From: Neoarius graeffei
Taxonomy: Eukaryota; Chordata; Actinopteri; Siluriformes; Ariidae
Direction of reading: 5' to 3'
DNA: 64,000 bases
NCBI RefSeq assembly: GCF_027579695.1
Contig: NC_083590.1
Coordinates: 19,018,799-19,082,798 of the forward strand
The position numbers were made by a program, and so were the translations under genes. This document shows, piece by piece, positions 43,127 through 55,268 of this stretch. Position 1 is the stretch's first letter. Each line of letters starts with the position of its first letter. The notes beneath the pieces were generated by a model. It made no database searches. It saw only the letters and a list, made by a program, of their open reading frames with translations, and was not told the origin of the DNA.

Positions 43127-43541
43127 ATTCTATCCACATTCACTGGATTTTGAGAAACGGAGCATTTTTATTTTTTACAAATGTGATCAATAAAAACTTT
43201 ATACAAAACGTCCAGCAAAATAATTTCCACTTAGAATGTAAACAAACCGGCGAAATGACCGGAGCAATTTATGAAAAATACAATAATAATAATTCTTGAA
43301 AAAAAAAAAGATATGCTCTTACCACCAAAGACTTTCATTCCATATTTTGTTTCTTTTTTTTTGGGGGGGGGGGGGGGGGGGGGTTGTTTTCAAGTATAGA
43401 TTTTATTCCATCCACGGTTGGTTCAGCAACATGCTCTGCCATTTTGTTCTTCTCTACTCACGGTATATGAGCTGATAGCCTAGTAGTAGAGTAGCCAATC
43501 AGAGCACACAATTGCTCATTTCCAGTGAATGTGGATAGAAT
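43127..43541. mobile_element. MITE with 21-bp perfect terminal inverted repeats
   Basis: The ends ATTCTATCCACATTCACTGG.. (43127-43147) and its exact reverse complement (43521-43541) bound 415 bp without coding. A T run followed by a 21-G tract lies inside (43363-43383). Confidence 0.75.
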
Positions 43542-43982
43542 GATAATACATCTGCGATTTACCTTTTTTTTTAAGCTATAAGAAAATTATTTTAGCTATA
43601 AATCCCTGATTTGTGAAAATACTGAGGGTTAAAAGGTAGCAAATCAAGTCAGAAATTATCTGGAAATATTTCAAACGCAAGCTGCCCGTAAGGAATCTTT
43701 AACAGTGCTGTATATCAGCTTGAACTGGATTAATGCAGTTTAAATTTGACATCAATCATTACGCCCTCATGTGTTCTTACATCAGTACCAATACTAATCT
43801 TTAACCTCTCCCTTATGTTAAAGTGCCTCCGTTTAAGTGCCATTTAGAGAACTGACTCGAAGAAGCAAACCGTTCTTTTGAATGACTCTTTAAAATGAAT
43901 CATGAGAATCACTTTCCAAAAATGAATGTGTTCAAAGTTATTGATCTTTAGGTCATTTAGGATAAACATTATTGTGTACAGG
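43542..43982. other. Intergenic, nothing recognised
   Basis: No gene or known repeat seen. Confidence 0.4.
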
Positions 43983-44348
43983 GGCGGCACGGTGGTGTAG
44001 TGGTTAGCGCTGTCGCCTCACAGCAAGAAGGTCCTGGGTTCAAGCCCCGTGGCCGGCGAGGGCCTTTCTGTGCGGAGTTTGCATGTTCTCCCCGTGTCCG
44101 CGTGGGTTTCCTCCGGGTGCTCCGGTTTCCCCCACAGTCCAAAGACATGCAGGTTAGGTTAACTGGTGACTCTAAATTGACTGTGAGTGTGAATGGTTGT
44201 CTGTGTCTATGTGTCAGCCCTGTGATGACCTGGCGACTTGTCCAGGGTGTACCCCGCCTTTCACCCGTAGTCAGCTGGGATAGGCTCCAGCTTGCCTGCG
44301 ACCCTGTAGAAGGATAAAGCGGCTAGAGATAATGAGATGAGATGAGAT
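43983..44348 (+). mobile_element. V-SINE-type SINE, full length
   Basis: It starts GGCGGCACGGTGG, has A-box and B-box regions, and ends in GAGATAATGAGATGAGATGA. It looks close to the consensus of the copies here. Confidence 0.85.
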
Positions 44349-45061
44349 TATTGTGTACAATTTATTTCATCTGGCACGTGCTATTCTCTACTTATCTTTG
44401 GTTTCCTCATCAAAGCACAGCTGAGAATGTGCAAAATTTCTCTCCAATTTTTAAAAAAAGAAAAAAAAACTATGTTAAAGACAGAGATGAAACTGTAGTC
44501 CGTGTTGTAGGCTGGACACTGTTTCTGGAATTTGCTCCAAAATACTGAATCAAATAAACCAAAAGAGTTTGTTTCACTAAAACGAGTGGAATCGAATAAG
44601 CAAAGCGAATCGTAACGCCCGTCGCAGGTGACCGTAGGTGCCGTCGTTCGCATTAACTGAATGAACGTTATCAGCTCCTATAAACACAGTTACGATGCAC
44701 CTGGTGATAAGCCGTGTTTACGTTGTGACTGTGTAGCCGCATAACGAGGTCGATAAAACAATGAAAAGTTAAAGGTTAAACTGACAATGCTAGGTGTAAC
44801 CAAACAATATCCAAGTGTTACCAAGGTAGTATTGTTTTTCTCCCAAATTCAATCACAGCCAAACTCCTTCACCTGAGCACAGGAGCTTCACACCATTAGC
44901 CCCATTCAATACCGATCTCACCTTGATGGAAGCCGTGATGTTTCATTTTCTACGACTATTTTCAGGAGTCTTATAATCCATTTGTGTTTACATGTAGTAG
45001 ATTTAAGTGTGCTGATGTAAATAATGCACATTTTAAACCATCAGGAAAGAGAATGTCACAA
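44349..45061. other. Intergenic, nothing recognised
   Basis: No gene or repeat borders were found before the U1 repeat begins near 45062. Confidence 0.4.
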
Positions 45062-45531
45062 TTATTATTATACATACAGGACACTTTTTCAATGGAATAA
45101 AAGCATGTTCTATTCCCTTCTAGCAGGTTCCATTCATTTGGTTTGATAGCATGCAGTATTGTTAGCATATCACTTATCCTATGTGTATTATGTCACTCTA
45201 CCCAATGGAGAATGACCGCTGAATATAGTTTACGATATTGCATGGTTGTCAAGACAACATGACGTCACACCAGCCTTTCTCAACCAGGGTGCCACGGCAC
45301 CCTGGGGTGCCATCAAAAAATTATATATTCTCCAACCCTGATTCCAAAAAAGTTGGGACAAAGTACAAATTGTAAATAAAAACGGAATGCAATAATTTAC
45401 AAATCTCAAAAACTGATATTGTATTCACAATAGAACATAGACAACATATCAAATGTCGAAAGTGAGACATTTTGAAATTTCATGCCAAATATTGGCTCAT
45501 TTGAAATTTCATAACAGCAACACATCTCAAA

Positions 45532-45770
45532 CTAGAAAAGCACTCGGAGAGCGCAGACCTCCGCCAAGAATCCTTTAAAAAAATCCGGGATCCAGAAGGT
45601 GATCCGGATCACTGCCAAAATTTAATGGATTGTTACTTGTGCCCAGTCACACCTCTGGAAAAAATTTCAGAGCAATCCGTTCATAACTTTTTCCGTAATG
45701 TTGCTAACAGACAAACCAACAAACAAACAAACCAACGCTACCGAAAACATAAACTCCTTGGCGGAGGTAA
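45532..45770. mobile_element. Small repeat inserted in Tc1-C (CTCCGCCAA/TTGGCGGAG ends)
   Basis: Comparison with Tc1-B at about 26913 shows extra sequence starting ACTAGAAAAGCACTCGG. ACCTCCGCCAA (45557-45567) and TTGGCGGAGGT (45758-45768) are perfect inverted repeats. Same family as 35310-35745. Confidence 0.6.
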
Positions 45771-45879
45771 AAAGTTGGGACAGGGACAATAAGAGGCTGG
45801 AAAAGTTAAAGGTACAAAAAAGGAACAGCTGGAGGACCAAATTGCAACTCATTAGGTCAATTGGCAATAGATCATTAAC

Positions 45880-48783
45880 ATGACTGGGTATAAAAAGAGC
45901 ATCTTGGAGTGGCAGCGGCTCTCAGAAGTAAAAATGGGAAGAGGATCACCAATCCCCCTAATTCTGCGCCGACAAATAGTGGAGCAATATCAGAAAGGAG
46001 TTCGACAGTGTAAAATTGCAAAGAGTTTGAACATATCATCTACAGTGCATAATATCATCAAAAGATTCAGAGAATCTGGAAGAATCTCTGTGCGTAAGGG
46101 TCAAGGCCAGAAAACCATACTGGATGCCCGTGATCTTCAGGCCCTTAGACGGCACTGCATCACATACAGGCATGCTTCTGTACTGGAAATCACAAAATGG
46201 GCTCAGGAATATTTCCAGAGAACATTGTCTGTGAACACAATTCACCGTGCCATCCGCCATTGCCAGCTAAAACTCTATAGTTTAAAGAAGAAGCCGTATC
46301 TAAACATGATCCAGAAGCACAGACGTCTTCTCTGGGCCAAGGCTCATTTAAAATGGACTGTGGCAAATAGGGGTCGACCGATAATCGGCCTGGCCGATAT
46401 ATCGGGCCGATATTCTGCATTTTTAGGGTTATCGGTATCGGCCATAATTTCCACCGATATGCCGATAACATGCCTTTTCGCAGCCATTTCGTTCCTAACG
46501 CGACTGCCACTGCATGTCCTTTCCTGCACTCGCCTCTCTGAGTTCAAGAACACGGTCCCGCCCACCACAACATCTGATTTGTTTGGCACAAGAGATATAG
46601 CCAATCGACAAACGGTGTGAACTGTTTCAAGGCGGCCGTACGGGCACTCGGGCAGAAGCGGCACAAGGGATACAGCCAATCAACATGCGTAGCTAAACGC
46701 TGTGAACTGTTTCAAGGCGGCCGTATGGGCACTCGGGCAGAAGCGGATCCCACTTCAAGGTAAGGACACGCTGCTTTTGCCACAATAAGTCACAAACACA
46801 CAAGTTGCAAAAGCACAACATCATTATATGTTTACATTCTTCATCTACTACTCATTAAAATTGTCCATTTGCATCTGTGTAGCCAGGCAAACTTAGCTTA
46901 CGGAAGGAAGCATTGAATTAGCCTACAACCAACTAGTCTCGCTGAAACTACATGTAATGTTGTCCATAGTAAGCAGTCCCCAGCATAATGTAGGCTGCAG
47001 TCATTTTTAAATCCCCGTCTGGAAACGTTGTGAATGTGTCAGTAGTTCTACTTGAACAGTAGAATGACAGCCATACAGAGAGGTGGTCAAGGGAAGACGA
47101 AATAAAATGTAGTGTTTGTGTTCTGTAGGCTAGCGCAAGCCTACTGGCTATTTGTTATGGTGATGAGTAAACTTCATGACGTGACTCGTGCTCAGAAAGC
47201 GCATTGCACTTGTATATGTTAGGTAACTTTATAAAGCGCTATTTGAACATTTAAACAAGCCAGGTGTGATATGGTGCTAGCAGGCTGTGTAATACTGTAG
47301 GGAGTTTGTCAGGACGCTTGTTGTGGGCTCAGTAATTAATTGTGTCGTGGATGCACACTTGCTTGGATAAACGCTAATGAACGAAATACATCAATTAAAC
47401 TCTTGACTTAAATGTTCTTATGCTACTTCACATTGCGCTGTAATGTACTCCACTAGTATTTATAATTCTTGCACAAGTGATTCTCCTCGCTAGCGCTTCT
47501 GATTCGGAAAGCGATATACTCTTTAAGGAGCAGAGCCGCGGCAATTTATACAAAAAACAGAAACCGCCTCAGTGGACAACATGCAGAGCAACTGTGCTTC
47601 CTTCACTACAATATAATCCTCCTAAATTGGGAATATTAGGCTTGGGCATTAAAAGCATTAGAATGTAGATGGTTACTTGTTAAGTTGTTACATAATAGGG
47701 AGTGATGGCCTACTTTATGTTTGATTTTACTTTTTAAAAAATGCTGCAGGCAGCTCCCTACACTTGATTTGTTATTTAAAAACTACTTGAAGTTGGTAAG
47801 TCTTACTTAGTTCTTAGTGTAAAAGAATCCAGAGTGTATTTTCATTTATTTTCCACTGAAAATGGTGAGCTGTAATATAGTAGGGAGTGATTTATTTTTT
47901 TATTGGTGAATATTTTATTATTATTTTATTTCTCATTTTATTCTAACTAATGTTTGACTTTATTGTACAAATGCTGCTGGCATCTCCCTGCACAAAATTT
48001 CATGTTCAATTTTACAATTAAACATACATTTCATGGATATGAAGGTCTGTCTCAGTGTGTGCTATGTTTAATTTCATGTGAATTATAATGTTTACATTTA
48101 TCGGTTGCACATATCGGTTATCGGCATCCCAATTCCATAATAATCGGTATCGGTATCGTCCCTGAAAAAAACATATCGGTCGATCCCTAGTGGCAAAGTG
48201 GAAAACTGTTCGGTGGTCAGACGAATCAAAATTTGAAGTTCTTTATGGAAATCAGGGACGCCGTGTCATTCGGACTAAAGAGGAGAAGGACAAACCAAGT
48301 TGTTATCAGCGCTCAGTTCAGAAGCCTGCATCTCTGATGGTATGGGGTTGCATTAGTGCGTGTGGCATGGGCAGCTTACACATCTGGAAAGACACCATCA
48401 ATGCTTAAAGGTATATCCAGGTTCTAGAGCAACATATGCTCCCATCCAGACGACGTCTCTTTCAGGGAAGACCTTGCATTTTCCAACATGACAATGCCAA
48501 ACCACATACTGCATCGATTACAGCATCATGGCTGCGTAGAAGAAGGGTCCGGGTACTGAACCGGCCAGCCTGCAGTTCAGATCTTTCACCCATAGAAAAC
48601 ATTTGGCGCATCATAAAACGGAAGATACGACAAAAAAGACCTAAGACAGTTGAGCAACTAGAATCCTACATTAGACAAGAATGGGTTAACATTCCTATCC
48701 CTAAACTTGAGCAACTTGTCTCCTCAGTCCCCAGACGTTTACAGACTGTTGTAAAGAGAAAAGGGGATGTCTCACAGTGGTAA
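45880..48783 (+). pseudogene. Tc1-C transposase, interrupted by hAT-B
   Basis: The N-terminal part runs from 45880 to 46367 (KAHLKWTVA). The hAT-B insertion follows; the frame resumes at 48190 with [10 protein letters not shown] and ends DVSQW at about 48783. A GAA-to-TAA change at about 48406 adds a stop. Catalytic motifs QHDNAKPHT and SDLSPIENIW remain. Confidence 0.83.
46368..48189. mobile_element. hAT-like element (hAT-B), 1.82 kb
   Basis: Ends TAGGGGTCGACCGAT and ATCGGTCGATCCCTA (one mismatch) are flanked by the perfect 8-bp duplication GTGGCAAA (46360-46367 and 48190-48197). Subterminal regions are full of ATCGGTATCGG/CCGATAT motifs. An internal tandem of about 95 bp (AACTGTTTCAAGGCGGCCGT) lies at about 46590-46745. 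No transposase frame is visible. Confidence 0.85.
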
Positions 48784-49580
48784 ACATGGCCTTGTCCCAA
48801 CTTTTTTGAGATGTGGTGTTGTCATGAAATTTAAAATCATCTAATTTTCCTCTTTAAATGATACATTTTCTCAGTTTAAACATTTGATATGTCATCTATG
48901 TTCTATTCTGAATAAAATATGGAATTTTGAAACTTCCACATCATTGCATTCTGTTTTTATTTACAATTTGTACTTTGTCCCAACTTTTTTGGAATCGGGG
49001 TTGTAACATTGAAATAAATAAAATGAATTAAAATTCCAAAAAATGATAGTTACATTAATACAGATCATCGCCGCCTCATGCATCATCAAAATTTGTCTCA
49101 TGGCCCCCTTTCCCATGTCACAACGTCACTGCCGGGGTCAGCGTATGGTCAGCGTGACTGCGTATATTTTATATGGGGGTGCCTTGAGAATTTGCATACT
49201 TCTGAAGGGTGCTGTGACTGAAAAAAGGTTGAGAAACACTGCGTCACACATCGGCACTGATGCGAATATTCAATGAGTTTTCTGCTGCGCATGCACAGAA
49301 GCATTTCTTTGTTTGCCGGGAAAGAGAAAGACATGCTGAACACTACCAAAACTTCATTAAATATTCTTCATGCATATTTACAAGAGAAAAACCTACCAAC
49401 GGACATAAAAAACTGGAAAAGAGACACGTCAGATACATAAAACTTCCACGCTAGTGAGTGACTGTGACAAATTGTAAGCAAACATGGCTGCCAGGTTTGC
49501 TTCATTAAAAGCGGAAGATTGAGAGAATTTTGGCTGCCAAGTCACTCCATTGTGTGTAGTTGTTGATGCTGATTTTAAAA

Positions 49581-50365
49581 ATCCTCATCCTCATATAATC
49601 CACGTCAGGTTTGATGATTGGGGTCCCCCCATGTTGTCTCACCCATCTGGCCTGCCAGTGATCCTCGAGGTTGCATTCTGAGAGTGCTTTTCCCCAACAG
49701 ATGTTGGAGTGCCAGGACTTTCTGTCAAGGGCAATATCATGCCAGCCTTTGTCGAAGCTGAAAGCCTTCAAGTCGTCTTTTAGTCTTAAAATTAGTCTTT
49801 CCAGTGTTTCTTCGGTCGACCCCTTGGCCTTGAACCCTGCGCTAATTCACCGAAGAGAAGTTGCTTCGGTATCTGGGTGTCGTCCATTCTGCAGACATGG
49901 CCCAACCAGCGGAGCCTATTGCCTCGGATGATTGTCTCTACGGTGGTTGATTTTACATGTCTGAGGACCTCAGTGTTCGTGATGTGATGCCACCACTTGA
50001 TGTTGAGCAAACAACGTAAGGATCGTTGATGGAACACCTCTAAAATGTGGAGCTGCTTGGCGAGTGTCGGCCAGGTTTCACTTCCGTAGTGTTGGAAGAA
50101 TGATGGGAGTTATACACCTTCAGCTTGGTTGAAATGGACAGGCTGTCCCTGCTCCAGCATCTAGAGTTGAAGGAGCGGAAGGTGAACGCAGTATGACTTA
50201 TCCGTTTCCTGATCTCAAGCATTAGGTCACCATCATCTGCTAGTTCTCCTCCAAGGTAGGTAAAGCTATGTGCTCTCTTCAACTGGAAGTTGGCAAGCAG
50301 GATCAGGGGGTAGTTCGGAGCACTGAGCATGCATGACTTTACTGATGTTGAGGCCCCACTTTATC
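49581..50365 (-). mobile_element. 5'-truncated LINE fragment (C-terminal RT region)
   Basis: The 9-bp duplication ATTTTAAAA flanks it (49572-49580 and 50366-50374). On the minus strand broken frames contain FTYLGGELADDGDL, TKLKVYN and NRLRWLGHVCRMDD then RPRGRPKKHWKD, typical of the C-terminal region of non-LTR polyproteins. The 3' end is an ATGAGGATGAGGAT tail rather than poly-A, which suggests an RTE-like clade, but I am unsure. Confidence 0.7.
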
Positions 50366-50655
50366 ATTTTAAAAATAATTAAGTTACACAGGGAAATGAA
50401 TACTTAAGTCTGAGTGAAAAATACTGTAGCGAGTGTGCAGCATGGAAGAGGAGTCTGGAGACAGAAATCTAGTTTCTCAATCATTAGCCTGTGCTACTTG
50501 CTCTTGATAGCACTGACTTGACTGCTTCTTTCACATTTGGTAACACTACTGATGAACACTACACCAGCTGGAAGGTGACTTCACTGCTGCGCTGATGGTG
50601 CTAACTTGCAGGTAAGCTAGCATTGGCCTTCAAGAATGCTGATATGAAGAGAGTG

Positions 50656-50692
<37 letters not shown>

Positions 50693-50827
50693 CACAGGCT
50701 GGCTTTTTTCATGGTATATCAGATATATTCCATTCAGCTACTGTACTTGTCTTCGACTTGTTCATTATCATGCTAGCTGAATGGAATATATCTGATATAT
50801 CACTCAACACCAGCCGATATTATTTAA

Positions 50828-51115
50828 ATATCATGGGCGTTAGTATTAACAGCAATTTTTCAGGACAGAGATTTATTTACAGTAATTAATGTTCTACAGA
50901 ATATGAAGATGCACAGTTTTCTTTAGCAGTTTGTAGTCATGATGTCAAACTCAGTCCAGAAAAACAGGAAAGACCGTGCCACGACATTAAAGTCCCAGAT
51001 GTCTAAGAAAAGACACTATTCGCAGGATGAAGGGCAAAACACAAATTAGAGTATTTCATCAAAGGTTATGGTTCTTGCTATTTATTTGATCCTGGTATTT
51101 AAGAGTTTAATTTTA
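50828..51115. other. Short intergenic stretch
   Basis: Nothing recognised between the U1 copy and the SINE. Confidence 0.4.
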
Positions 51116-51383
51116 TCTCATCTCATTATCTGTAGCCGCTTTATCCTGTCCTACAGGGTCGCAGGCAAGCTGGAGCCTATCCCAGCTGACTATGGGCGAA
51201 AGGCGGGGTACACCCTGGACAAGTCGCCAGGTCATCACAGGGCTGACACATAGACACAGACAACCATTCACACCTACAGTCAATTTAGAGTCACCAGTTA
51301 ACTGAACCTGCATGTCTTTGGACTGTGGGGGAAACCGGAGCACCTGGAGGAAACCCACGCGGACACGGGGAGAACATGCAAAC
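51116..51383 (-). mobile_element. V-SINE-type SINE, 5' truncated
   Basis: The reverse complement of the SINE body from its TGAGATGAGA tail (left) to GTTTGCATGTTCTC (right). The tRNA-like head is missing. Confidence 0.83.
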
Positions 51384-51663
51384 GCCCCCAGTTTAATTTT
51401 ATCTGTAGGAAAAATATGGAATGATAAGCTATTCAGTATGTGTTTACCGATAATGATACTAATACTAATAACAGGAGGAGGAAGAAGAAGGGTTGACGGA
51501 GAATGGTGAAAAATATTTTAAAAATACATTACAGTCATTTTAGAATTATTTATAATCTTGGGATATTTGAGCGAGCAAGCTACGTTTATTCTCCCGGTCT
51601 GTGATCACGCTATTCCTGAAAAGTTTACAATTTCTGCTTCTTCCCCCCCATAAAGGAATTATA
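51384..51663. other. Short intergenic stretch
   Basis: AT-rich; nothing recognised. Confidence 0.4.
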
Positions 51664-52223
51664 CACTCACTGGCCACTTTATTAGGAACACCCATCCATC
51701 CACCTGCTGTTTGATGCAGTTCTCTAATCGGCCGATCCCCCGATGCATCAAATCATGCAGATACAAATCAAGAGCTTCAGTTAATGTTCAAACATCAGAA
51801 TGGGGAAAAATTGTGATCCCAAAGTGTGACTTTCTTTCACTGTGGGTGGCATGGGTGTTGGTTTGAGCCAGATGGACTGCTGGTTTGAGTATTTCAGAAA
51901 CTGCTGATCTCTTGGGGTTTTCACACACAACAGTCTCTAAAGTTTACACAGACAGAATGGTGTGAAAAACAAAAAAAATCATCGAGTGAGTGAGCAATGA
52001 CAGTTGTGAGGGTGAAAACAAACGCCTTGTTGATAAGAGAGGTTGGAGGAAAATGTCCAGGAAGGAATGGCCAGATTGGTTCAGGAAGGATGTAGTAACT
52101 CATATAGTAACACTTTACAACCGTGGTGAGCAGAAAAGCATCTCAGCATGCAACAGCAGAAGAACATATTGGGTTCCACTCCTGCTGCCAAGAACAAGTT
52201 CCTATTAAAGTGGCCGGTGAGTG
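51664..52223 (+). mobile_element. Non-autonomous Tc1-type element (CACTCACTGGCCAC ends)
   Basis: Terminal repeats CACTCACTGGCCACTTTATT and their near reverse complement (AAAGTGGCCGGTGAGTG), with TA on both sides (51662-51663 and 52224-52225). 560 bp. The interior keeps decayed N-terminal transposase sequence and lacks the catalytic domain. Longer relatives are widespread in vertebrates. Confidence 0.82.
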
Positions 52224-52820
52224 TATTAAAAAACAAAACGATGCACAGTTCCAGTGAATCAGGGCTGTGATTTAGTTGGATGAAACACTTTTTCCATGCA
52301 AGCCCAGGTCTACCGGAGAGTCCCAGTAAAATATAAACCACACAATCAGTCAAAATTGGAAAGGAAAAAAAAAATTGCCCATAATCAGGGTATTGAGTAT
52401 ACACAGTAACTGAAGTCCAGCCTGTACCTGGTTCTATGTTTAGCTGCGTTTGTGCGTCACAGCGTAATCACTAAGCATTTATTTCTCGATTCTTAATCAT
52501 CTACATTTCCCACGAAACAGTCATACCTGTGAAAAGGAATTACTTTAGGACACACACAAACACACCCACATATGTTATTGCTTAAATAAGCAGTTAAGCA
52601 ACCAAATATCAGTCTAATTAATTTTTTTTTAAAGTATGGAGTATATTAAAGGCTCCTCATCTGTAGCTCATAAAAGTTTTGGGCATTTCTGGTTAATTAT
52701 TTGTATTTAAAATGTACAGTGTTATTATTGTGGACATTTCATCATCATTAGAGGACTTTCTTTAGTGGTTTGTTTTGAATGGAATTAAAGGTAGACTGCC
52801 TTTCAGATTTTTCAAGTGTA
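52224..52820. other. Intergenic, nothing recognised
   Basis: No gene or repeat borders seen. Confidence 0.4.
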
Positions 52821-54446
52821 CAGTGGCATGCAAAAGTTTGGGCACCCTTGCTGAAAATGTCTGTTACTGTGAATAGTTAAGTGAGCAGAAGATGAACTGA
52901 TCACCAAAAGGCATAAAGGTAAAGACTAGACATTTCTTTAATATTTTCTGCAAGATTACATTTTTATTTCCATCATTTACAGGCGTAAAATACCAAAAAA
53001 TGAAAAGGACCTGAAGCAAAAGTTTGGGCATCTGACATGGTCAGTACTTAGTACCGTAACAGCCCCTTTGGCAAGTATCACAGCTTGTAAACACTTTTTG
53101 TAGCCAGCTAATAATCTTTCAGTTCTTCCCTGGGGGATTTTCACACATTCGTCCTTGCAAAAGGCTTCCAGTTCTACAAGTTTCTTGGGCTGTCTTGCAT
53201 GCACTGCTCTTTTGAGATCTAGCCACAGATTTTCAATGATGTTTAGGTCAGGGGACTGTGAGGGCCAGGGCAAAACCTTCAGCTTGGGCCTCTTGAGGTA
53301 TTCCATTGTAGATTTTGAGGTGTGTTTTGGATCATCGTCTTATTGTAGGACCCATCCTCTTTTTAACTTCAGCTTTTTTACAGATGGTGTGATGTTTGCC
53401 TACAGAATTTGCTGGTATTTATTCAAATCCATGCTTCCCTCGACCAATGAAATGTACCCTGTGCCACTGGCTGCAACACAACCCCAAAGCATGATCGATC
53501 CACACCCATGCTTCAGAGTTGGAGAGGTGTTCTTTTCCTGGAATTTGGCCCCCTTTTTTCTCCAAACATACCTTTGCACATTGTAGCCAAAAAGTTCTAT
53601 TTTGATTTCATCAGTCCGCAGGACTCGTTTCCAAAATGCATCAGGCTTATTTAGATGTTCATTTGCAAACTTCAGACACTGAATTTTGTGGCTAGGATGC
53701 AGGAGAGGTTTTCTTCTGATGACTCTCTCAAGAAGGTCATATTTGTTCAGGTGTCGCTGCATAGTAGAACAGTGCACCACTACTCCAGGGTCTGCTAAAT
53801 CTTTCTGAAGGTCTTTTGCAGTCAAACAGGGGTTTTTATTTACCTTTCTAGCAATCCAACAAGCAGTTCTTTCAGAAAGTTTTCTTCATCTTCCAGACCT
53901 CACCTTGATCTCCACTGTTTCTGTTCACTGCCATTTCTTAATAACATTACAATCTGAGGAAACAGCTACCTGAAAACACTTTGCTATGTTCTTGTAGCCT
54001 TCTCCTGCTTTGTGAGCATCAATTATTTTATTATTCAGAATGCGACGGAGTTGCTTAGAGGAGCCCATGGCTGTTGATTTTAGGGACAAGTTTGAGGAGT
54101 CAGAGAATTTATACAGCTTTGAAATCTGCATCATCTGACCTTTCCTAAGAAATAATTTGAACAAGCCACAGCTCAATAAGCTAATTAAGGTCTGGAACCT
54201 TGGTAAAAGTTACCTGAGAACTCAAATGTATTGGGGTGCCCAAACTTTCGCATGGTCTTCCTTTTCTTTTTTCATTCTCCAATTGTACAAAACAAAAATA
54301 ATACACAAATCTTGCAGAAAACGCTGAAAAGAAATGTGTCATCTTTACCCTTATGCCTTTTGGTGATCAGTTCATCTTCTGCTCACTTAACTATTCACAG
54401 TAACAGACATTTTCAGCAAGGGTGCCCAAACTTTTGCATGCCATTG
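52821..54446 (-). mobile_element. Tc1-like transposon (Tc1-E) with long terminal inverted repeats
   Basis: It begins CAGTGGCATGCAAAAGTTTG after TA (52819-52820). The right end is the reverse complement with drift (CAATGGC), and its outer TA is lost. The inverted repeats extend about 110 bp, through the CACCAAAAGGCATAAAGGT motif. 1.63 kb. Confidence 0.86.
53000..54068 (-). pseudogene. Decayed Tc1-E transposase
   Basis: Met at 54068 (MGSSKQL), with a frame break near 53925. The central part (53825-53400) carries the first Asp in RTDEIKIELFG; a stop follows at about 53400. The motif before the second Asp reads Q-stop-DDDPKHTSK. The last part (53306-52977) has SPDLNIIENLW and a C-terminal extension. 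At least two stops and a frameshift make it inactive. Confidence 0.8.
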
Positions 54447-54716
54447 TTGGTCATAAAAAGAATTTTCCCCGACACCCAATTATTTTTGTTTAGTGGACTG
54501 AAAGCTACTGAATTTGAATCACAGACTTCCAATTTTATTCGTTTTTTTTTTAAATAGAACAATTAATGAATTTATCTCCACGTGGCTCTAAATTCTCTGC
54601 TATTTTTTCCTGTTTCACCATGACCCAATACAAGATACTACGTCATGCATCACATGGTGGGCTTTCCGTGTTCGCACAAGGCATTGTGGGATACAAATTT
54701 GAAACAGAAGTGAAAA

Positions 54717-55268
54717 ATGGAGGACGTGAGTGTGCGAATGGTACATGAAAGACCAACTACGGTAACAGAAAGTGAGAAGAAAAGACGTTATGTTATATAT
54801 GAAGGAAAGGAAACGCAGGACCAAACTAATAAATATTGGCGCTCAGCGAGCACCTCGGTGTGATCAGCTGTTCGTTTAGCGACAGAAGGATGGAACTGTC
54901 AGTGCATGGTGAAAGGTAAACCTGTGCATGTGCACACTGAACTGATTTTATTCCTTGAAAGAAAAAAAAAATTCCACCCTGAATGACTTCTTAAGAATTC
55001 TTTATGTGCAAAAATACTGCATGTACAATTACAATGCAGTTGTCCCCATAATGCCACTCGATTACCTGCTGATAGTGGTGCAGTGGACTTAGCACTCGTG
55101 TCACAGAGTGATGCAGCGACGCTTTACTCACCTGTACCCTCTCCTGAACTCGATCAGCTTCCACATTCTAACATCGCCGTTGACACCATCCATCTCTCAT
55201 CATCTCGTAGACAGCTAACTAGCCAAGCCGAGTCTCTGCTGGAACTCGCAACTGCGTTGTATAGCTGA
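54717..55268 (+). other. Two short coding-like frames, unrecognised
   Basis: 54717-54863 (48 residues, MEDVSVRM…, Lys/Arg-rich) and 55083-55268 (61 residues, Ser/Leu-rich) look less random than surrounding frames. A donor-like AAAGGTAAAC lies at about 54915. I recognise no domain and they may be chance. Confidence 0.2.

Larger units (their letters stand above)
45333..49003 (+). mobile_element. Tc1-like transposon (Tc1-C), same family as Tc1-B
   Basis: Terminal repeats CAACCCTGATTCCAAAAAAG and the reverse complement of the Tc1-B type. TA follows the right end (49004-49005); the left TA is mutated. It lies inside hAT-A and carries two insertions of its own. Confidence 0.88.
45271..49241. mobile_element. 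hAT non-autonomous element (hAT-A) with nested Tc1
   Basis: Ends CAGCCTTTCTCAACC and GGTTGAGAAACACTG are terminal inverted repeats with two mismatches. The perfect 8-bp duplication CGTCACAC flanks them (45263-45270 and 49242-49249). Its own sequence is only about 300 bp. The unoccupied site is preserved at 13641-13660. Confidence 0.88.
45062..50827 (-). repeat. U1 repeat copy 2, interrupted by a hAT and a LINE
   Basis: The remaining U1 pieces are about 45062-45270, 49242-49580 and 50366-50827. They match 13096-13862 in reverse order. The hAT removes nothing (8-bp duplication) and the LINE fragment lies between ATTTTAAAA duplications. Near the right end a perfect hairpin, GATATATTCCATTCAGCTA against TAGCTGAATGGAATATATC, occupies about 50720-50800. 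Confidence 0.72.

Noticed and set aside
37864-44348. tRNA genes at GGTTCGAGCC motifs
   Set aside because: These are the Pol III heads of SINEs; the cloverleaf is degraded and the SINE body follows.
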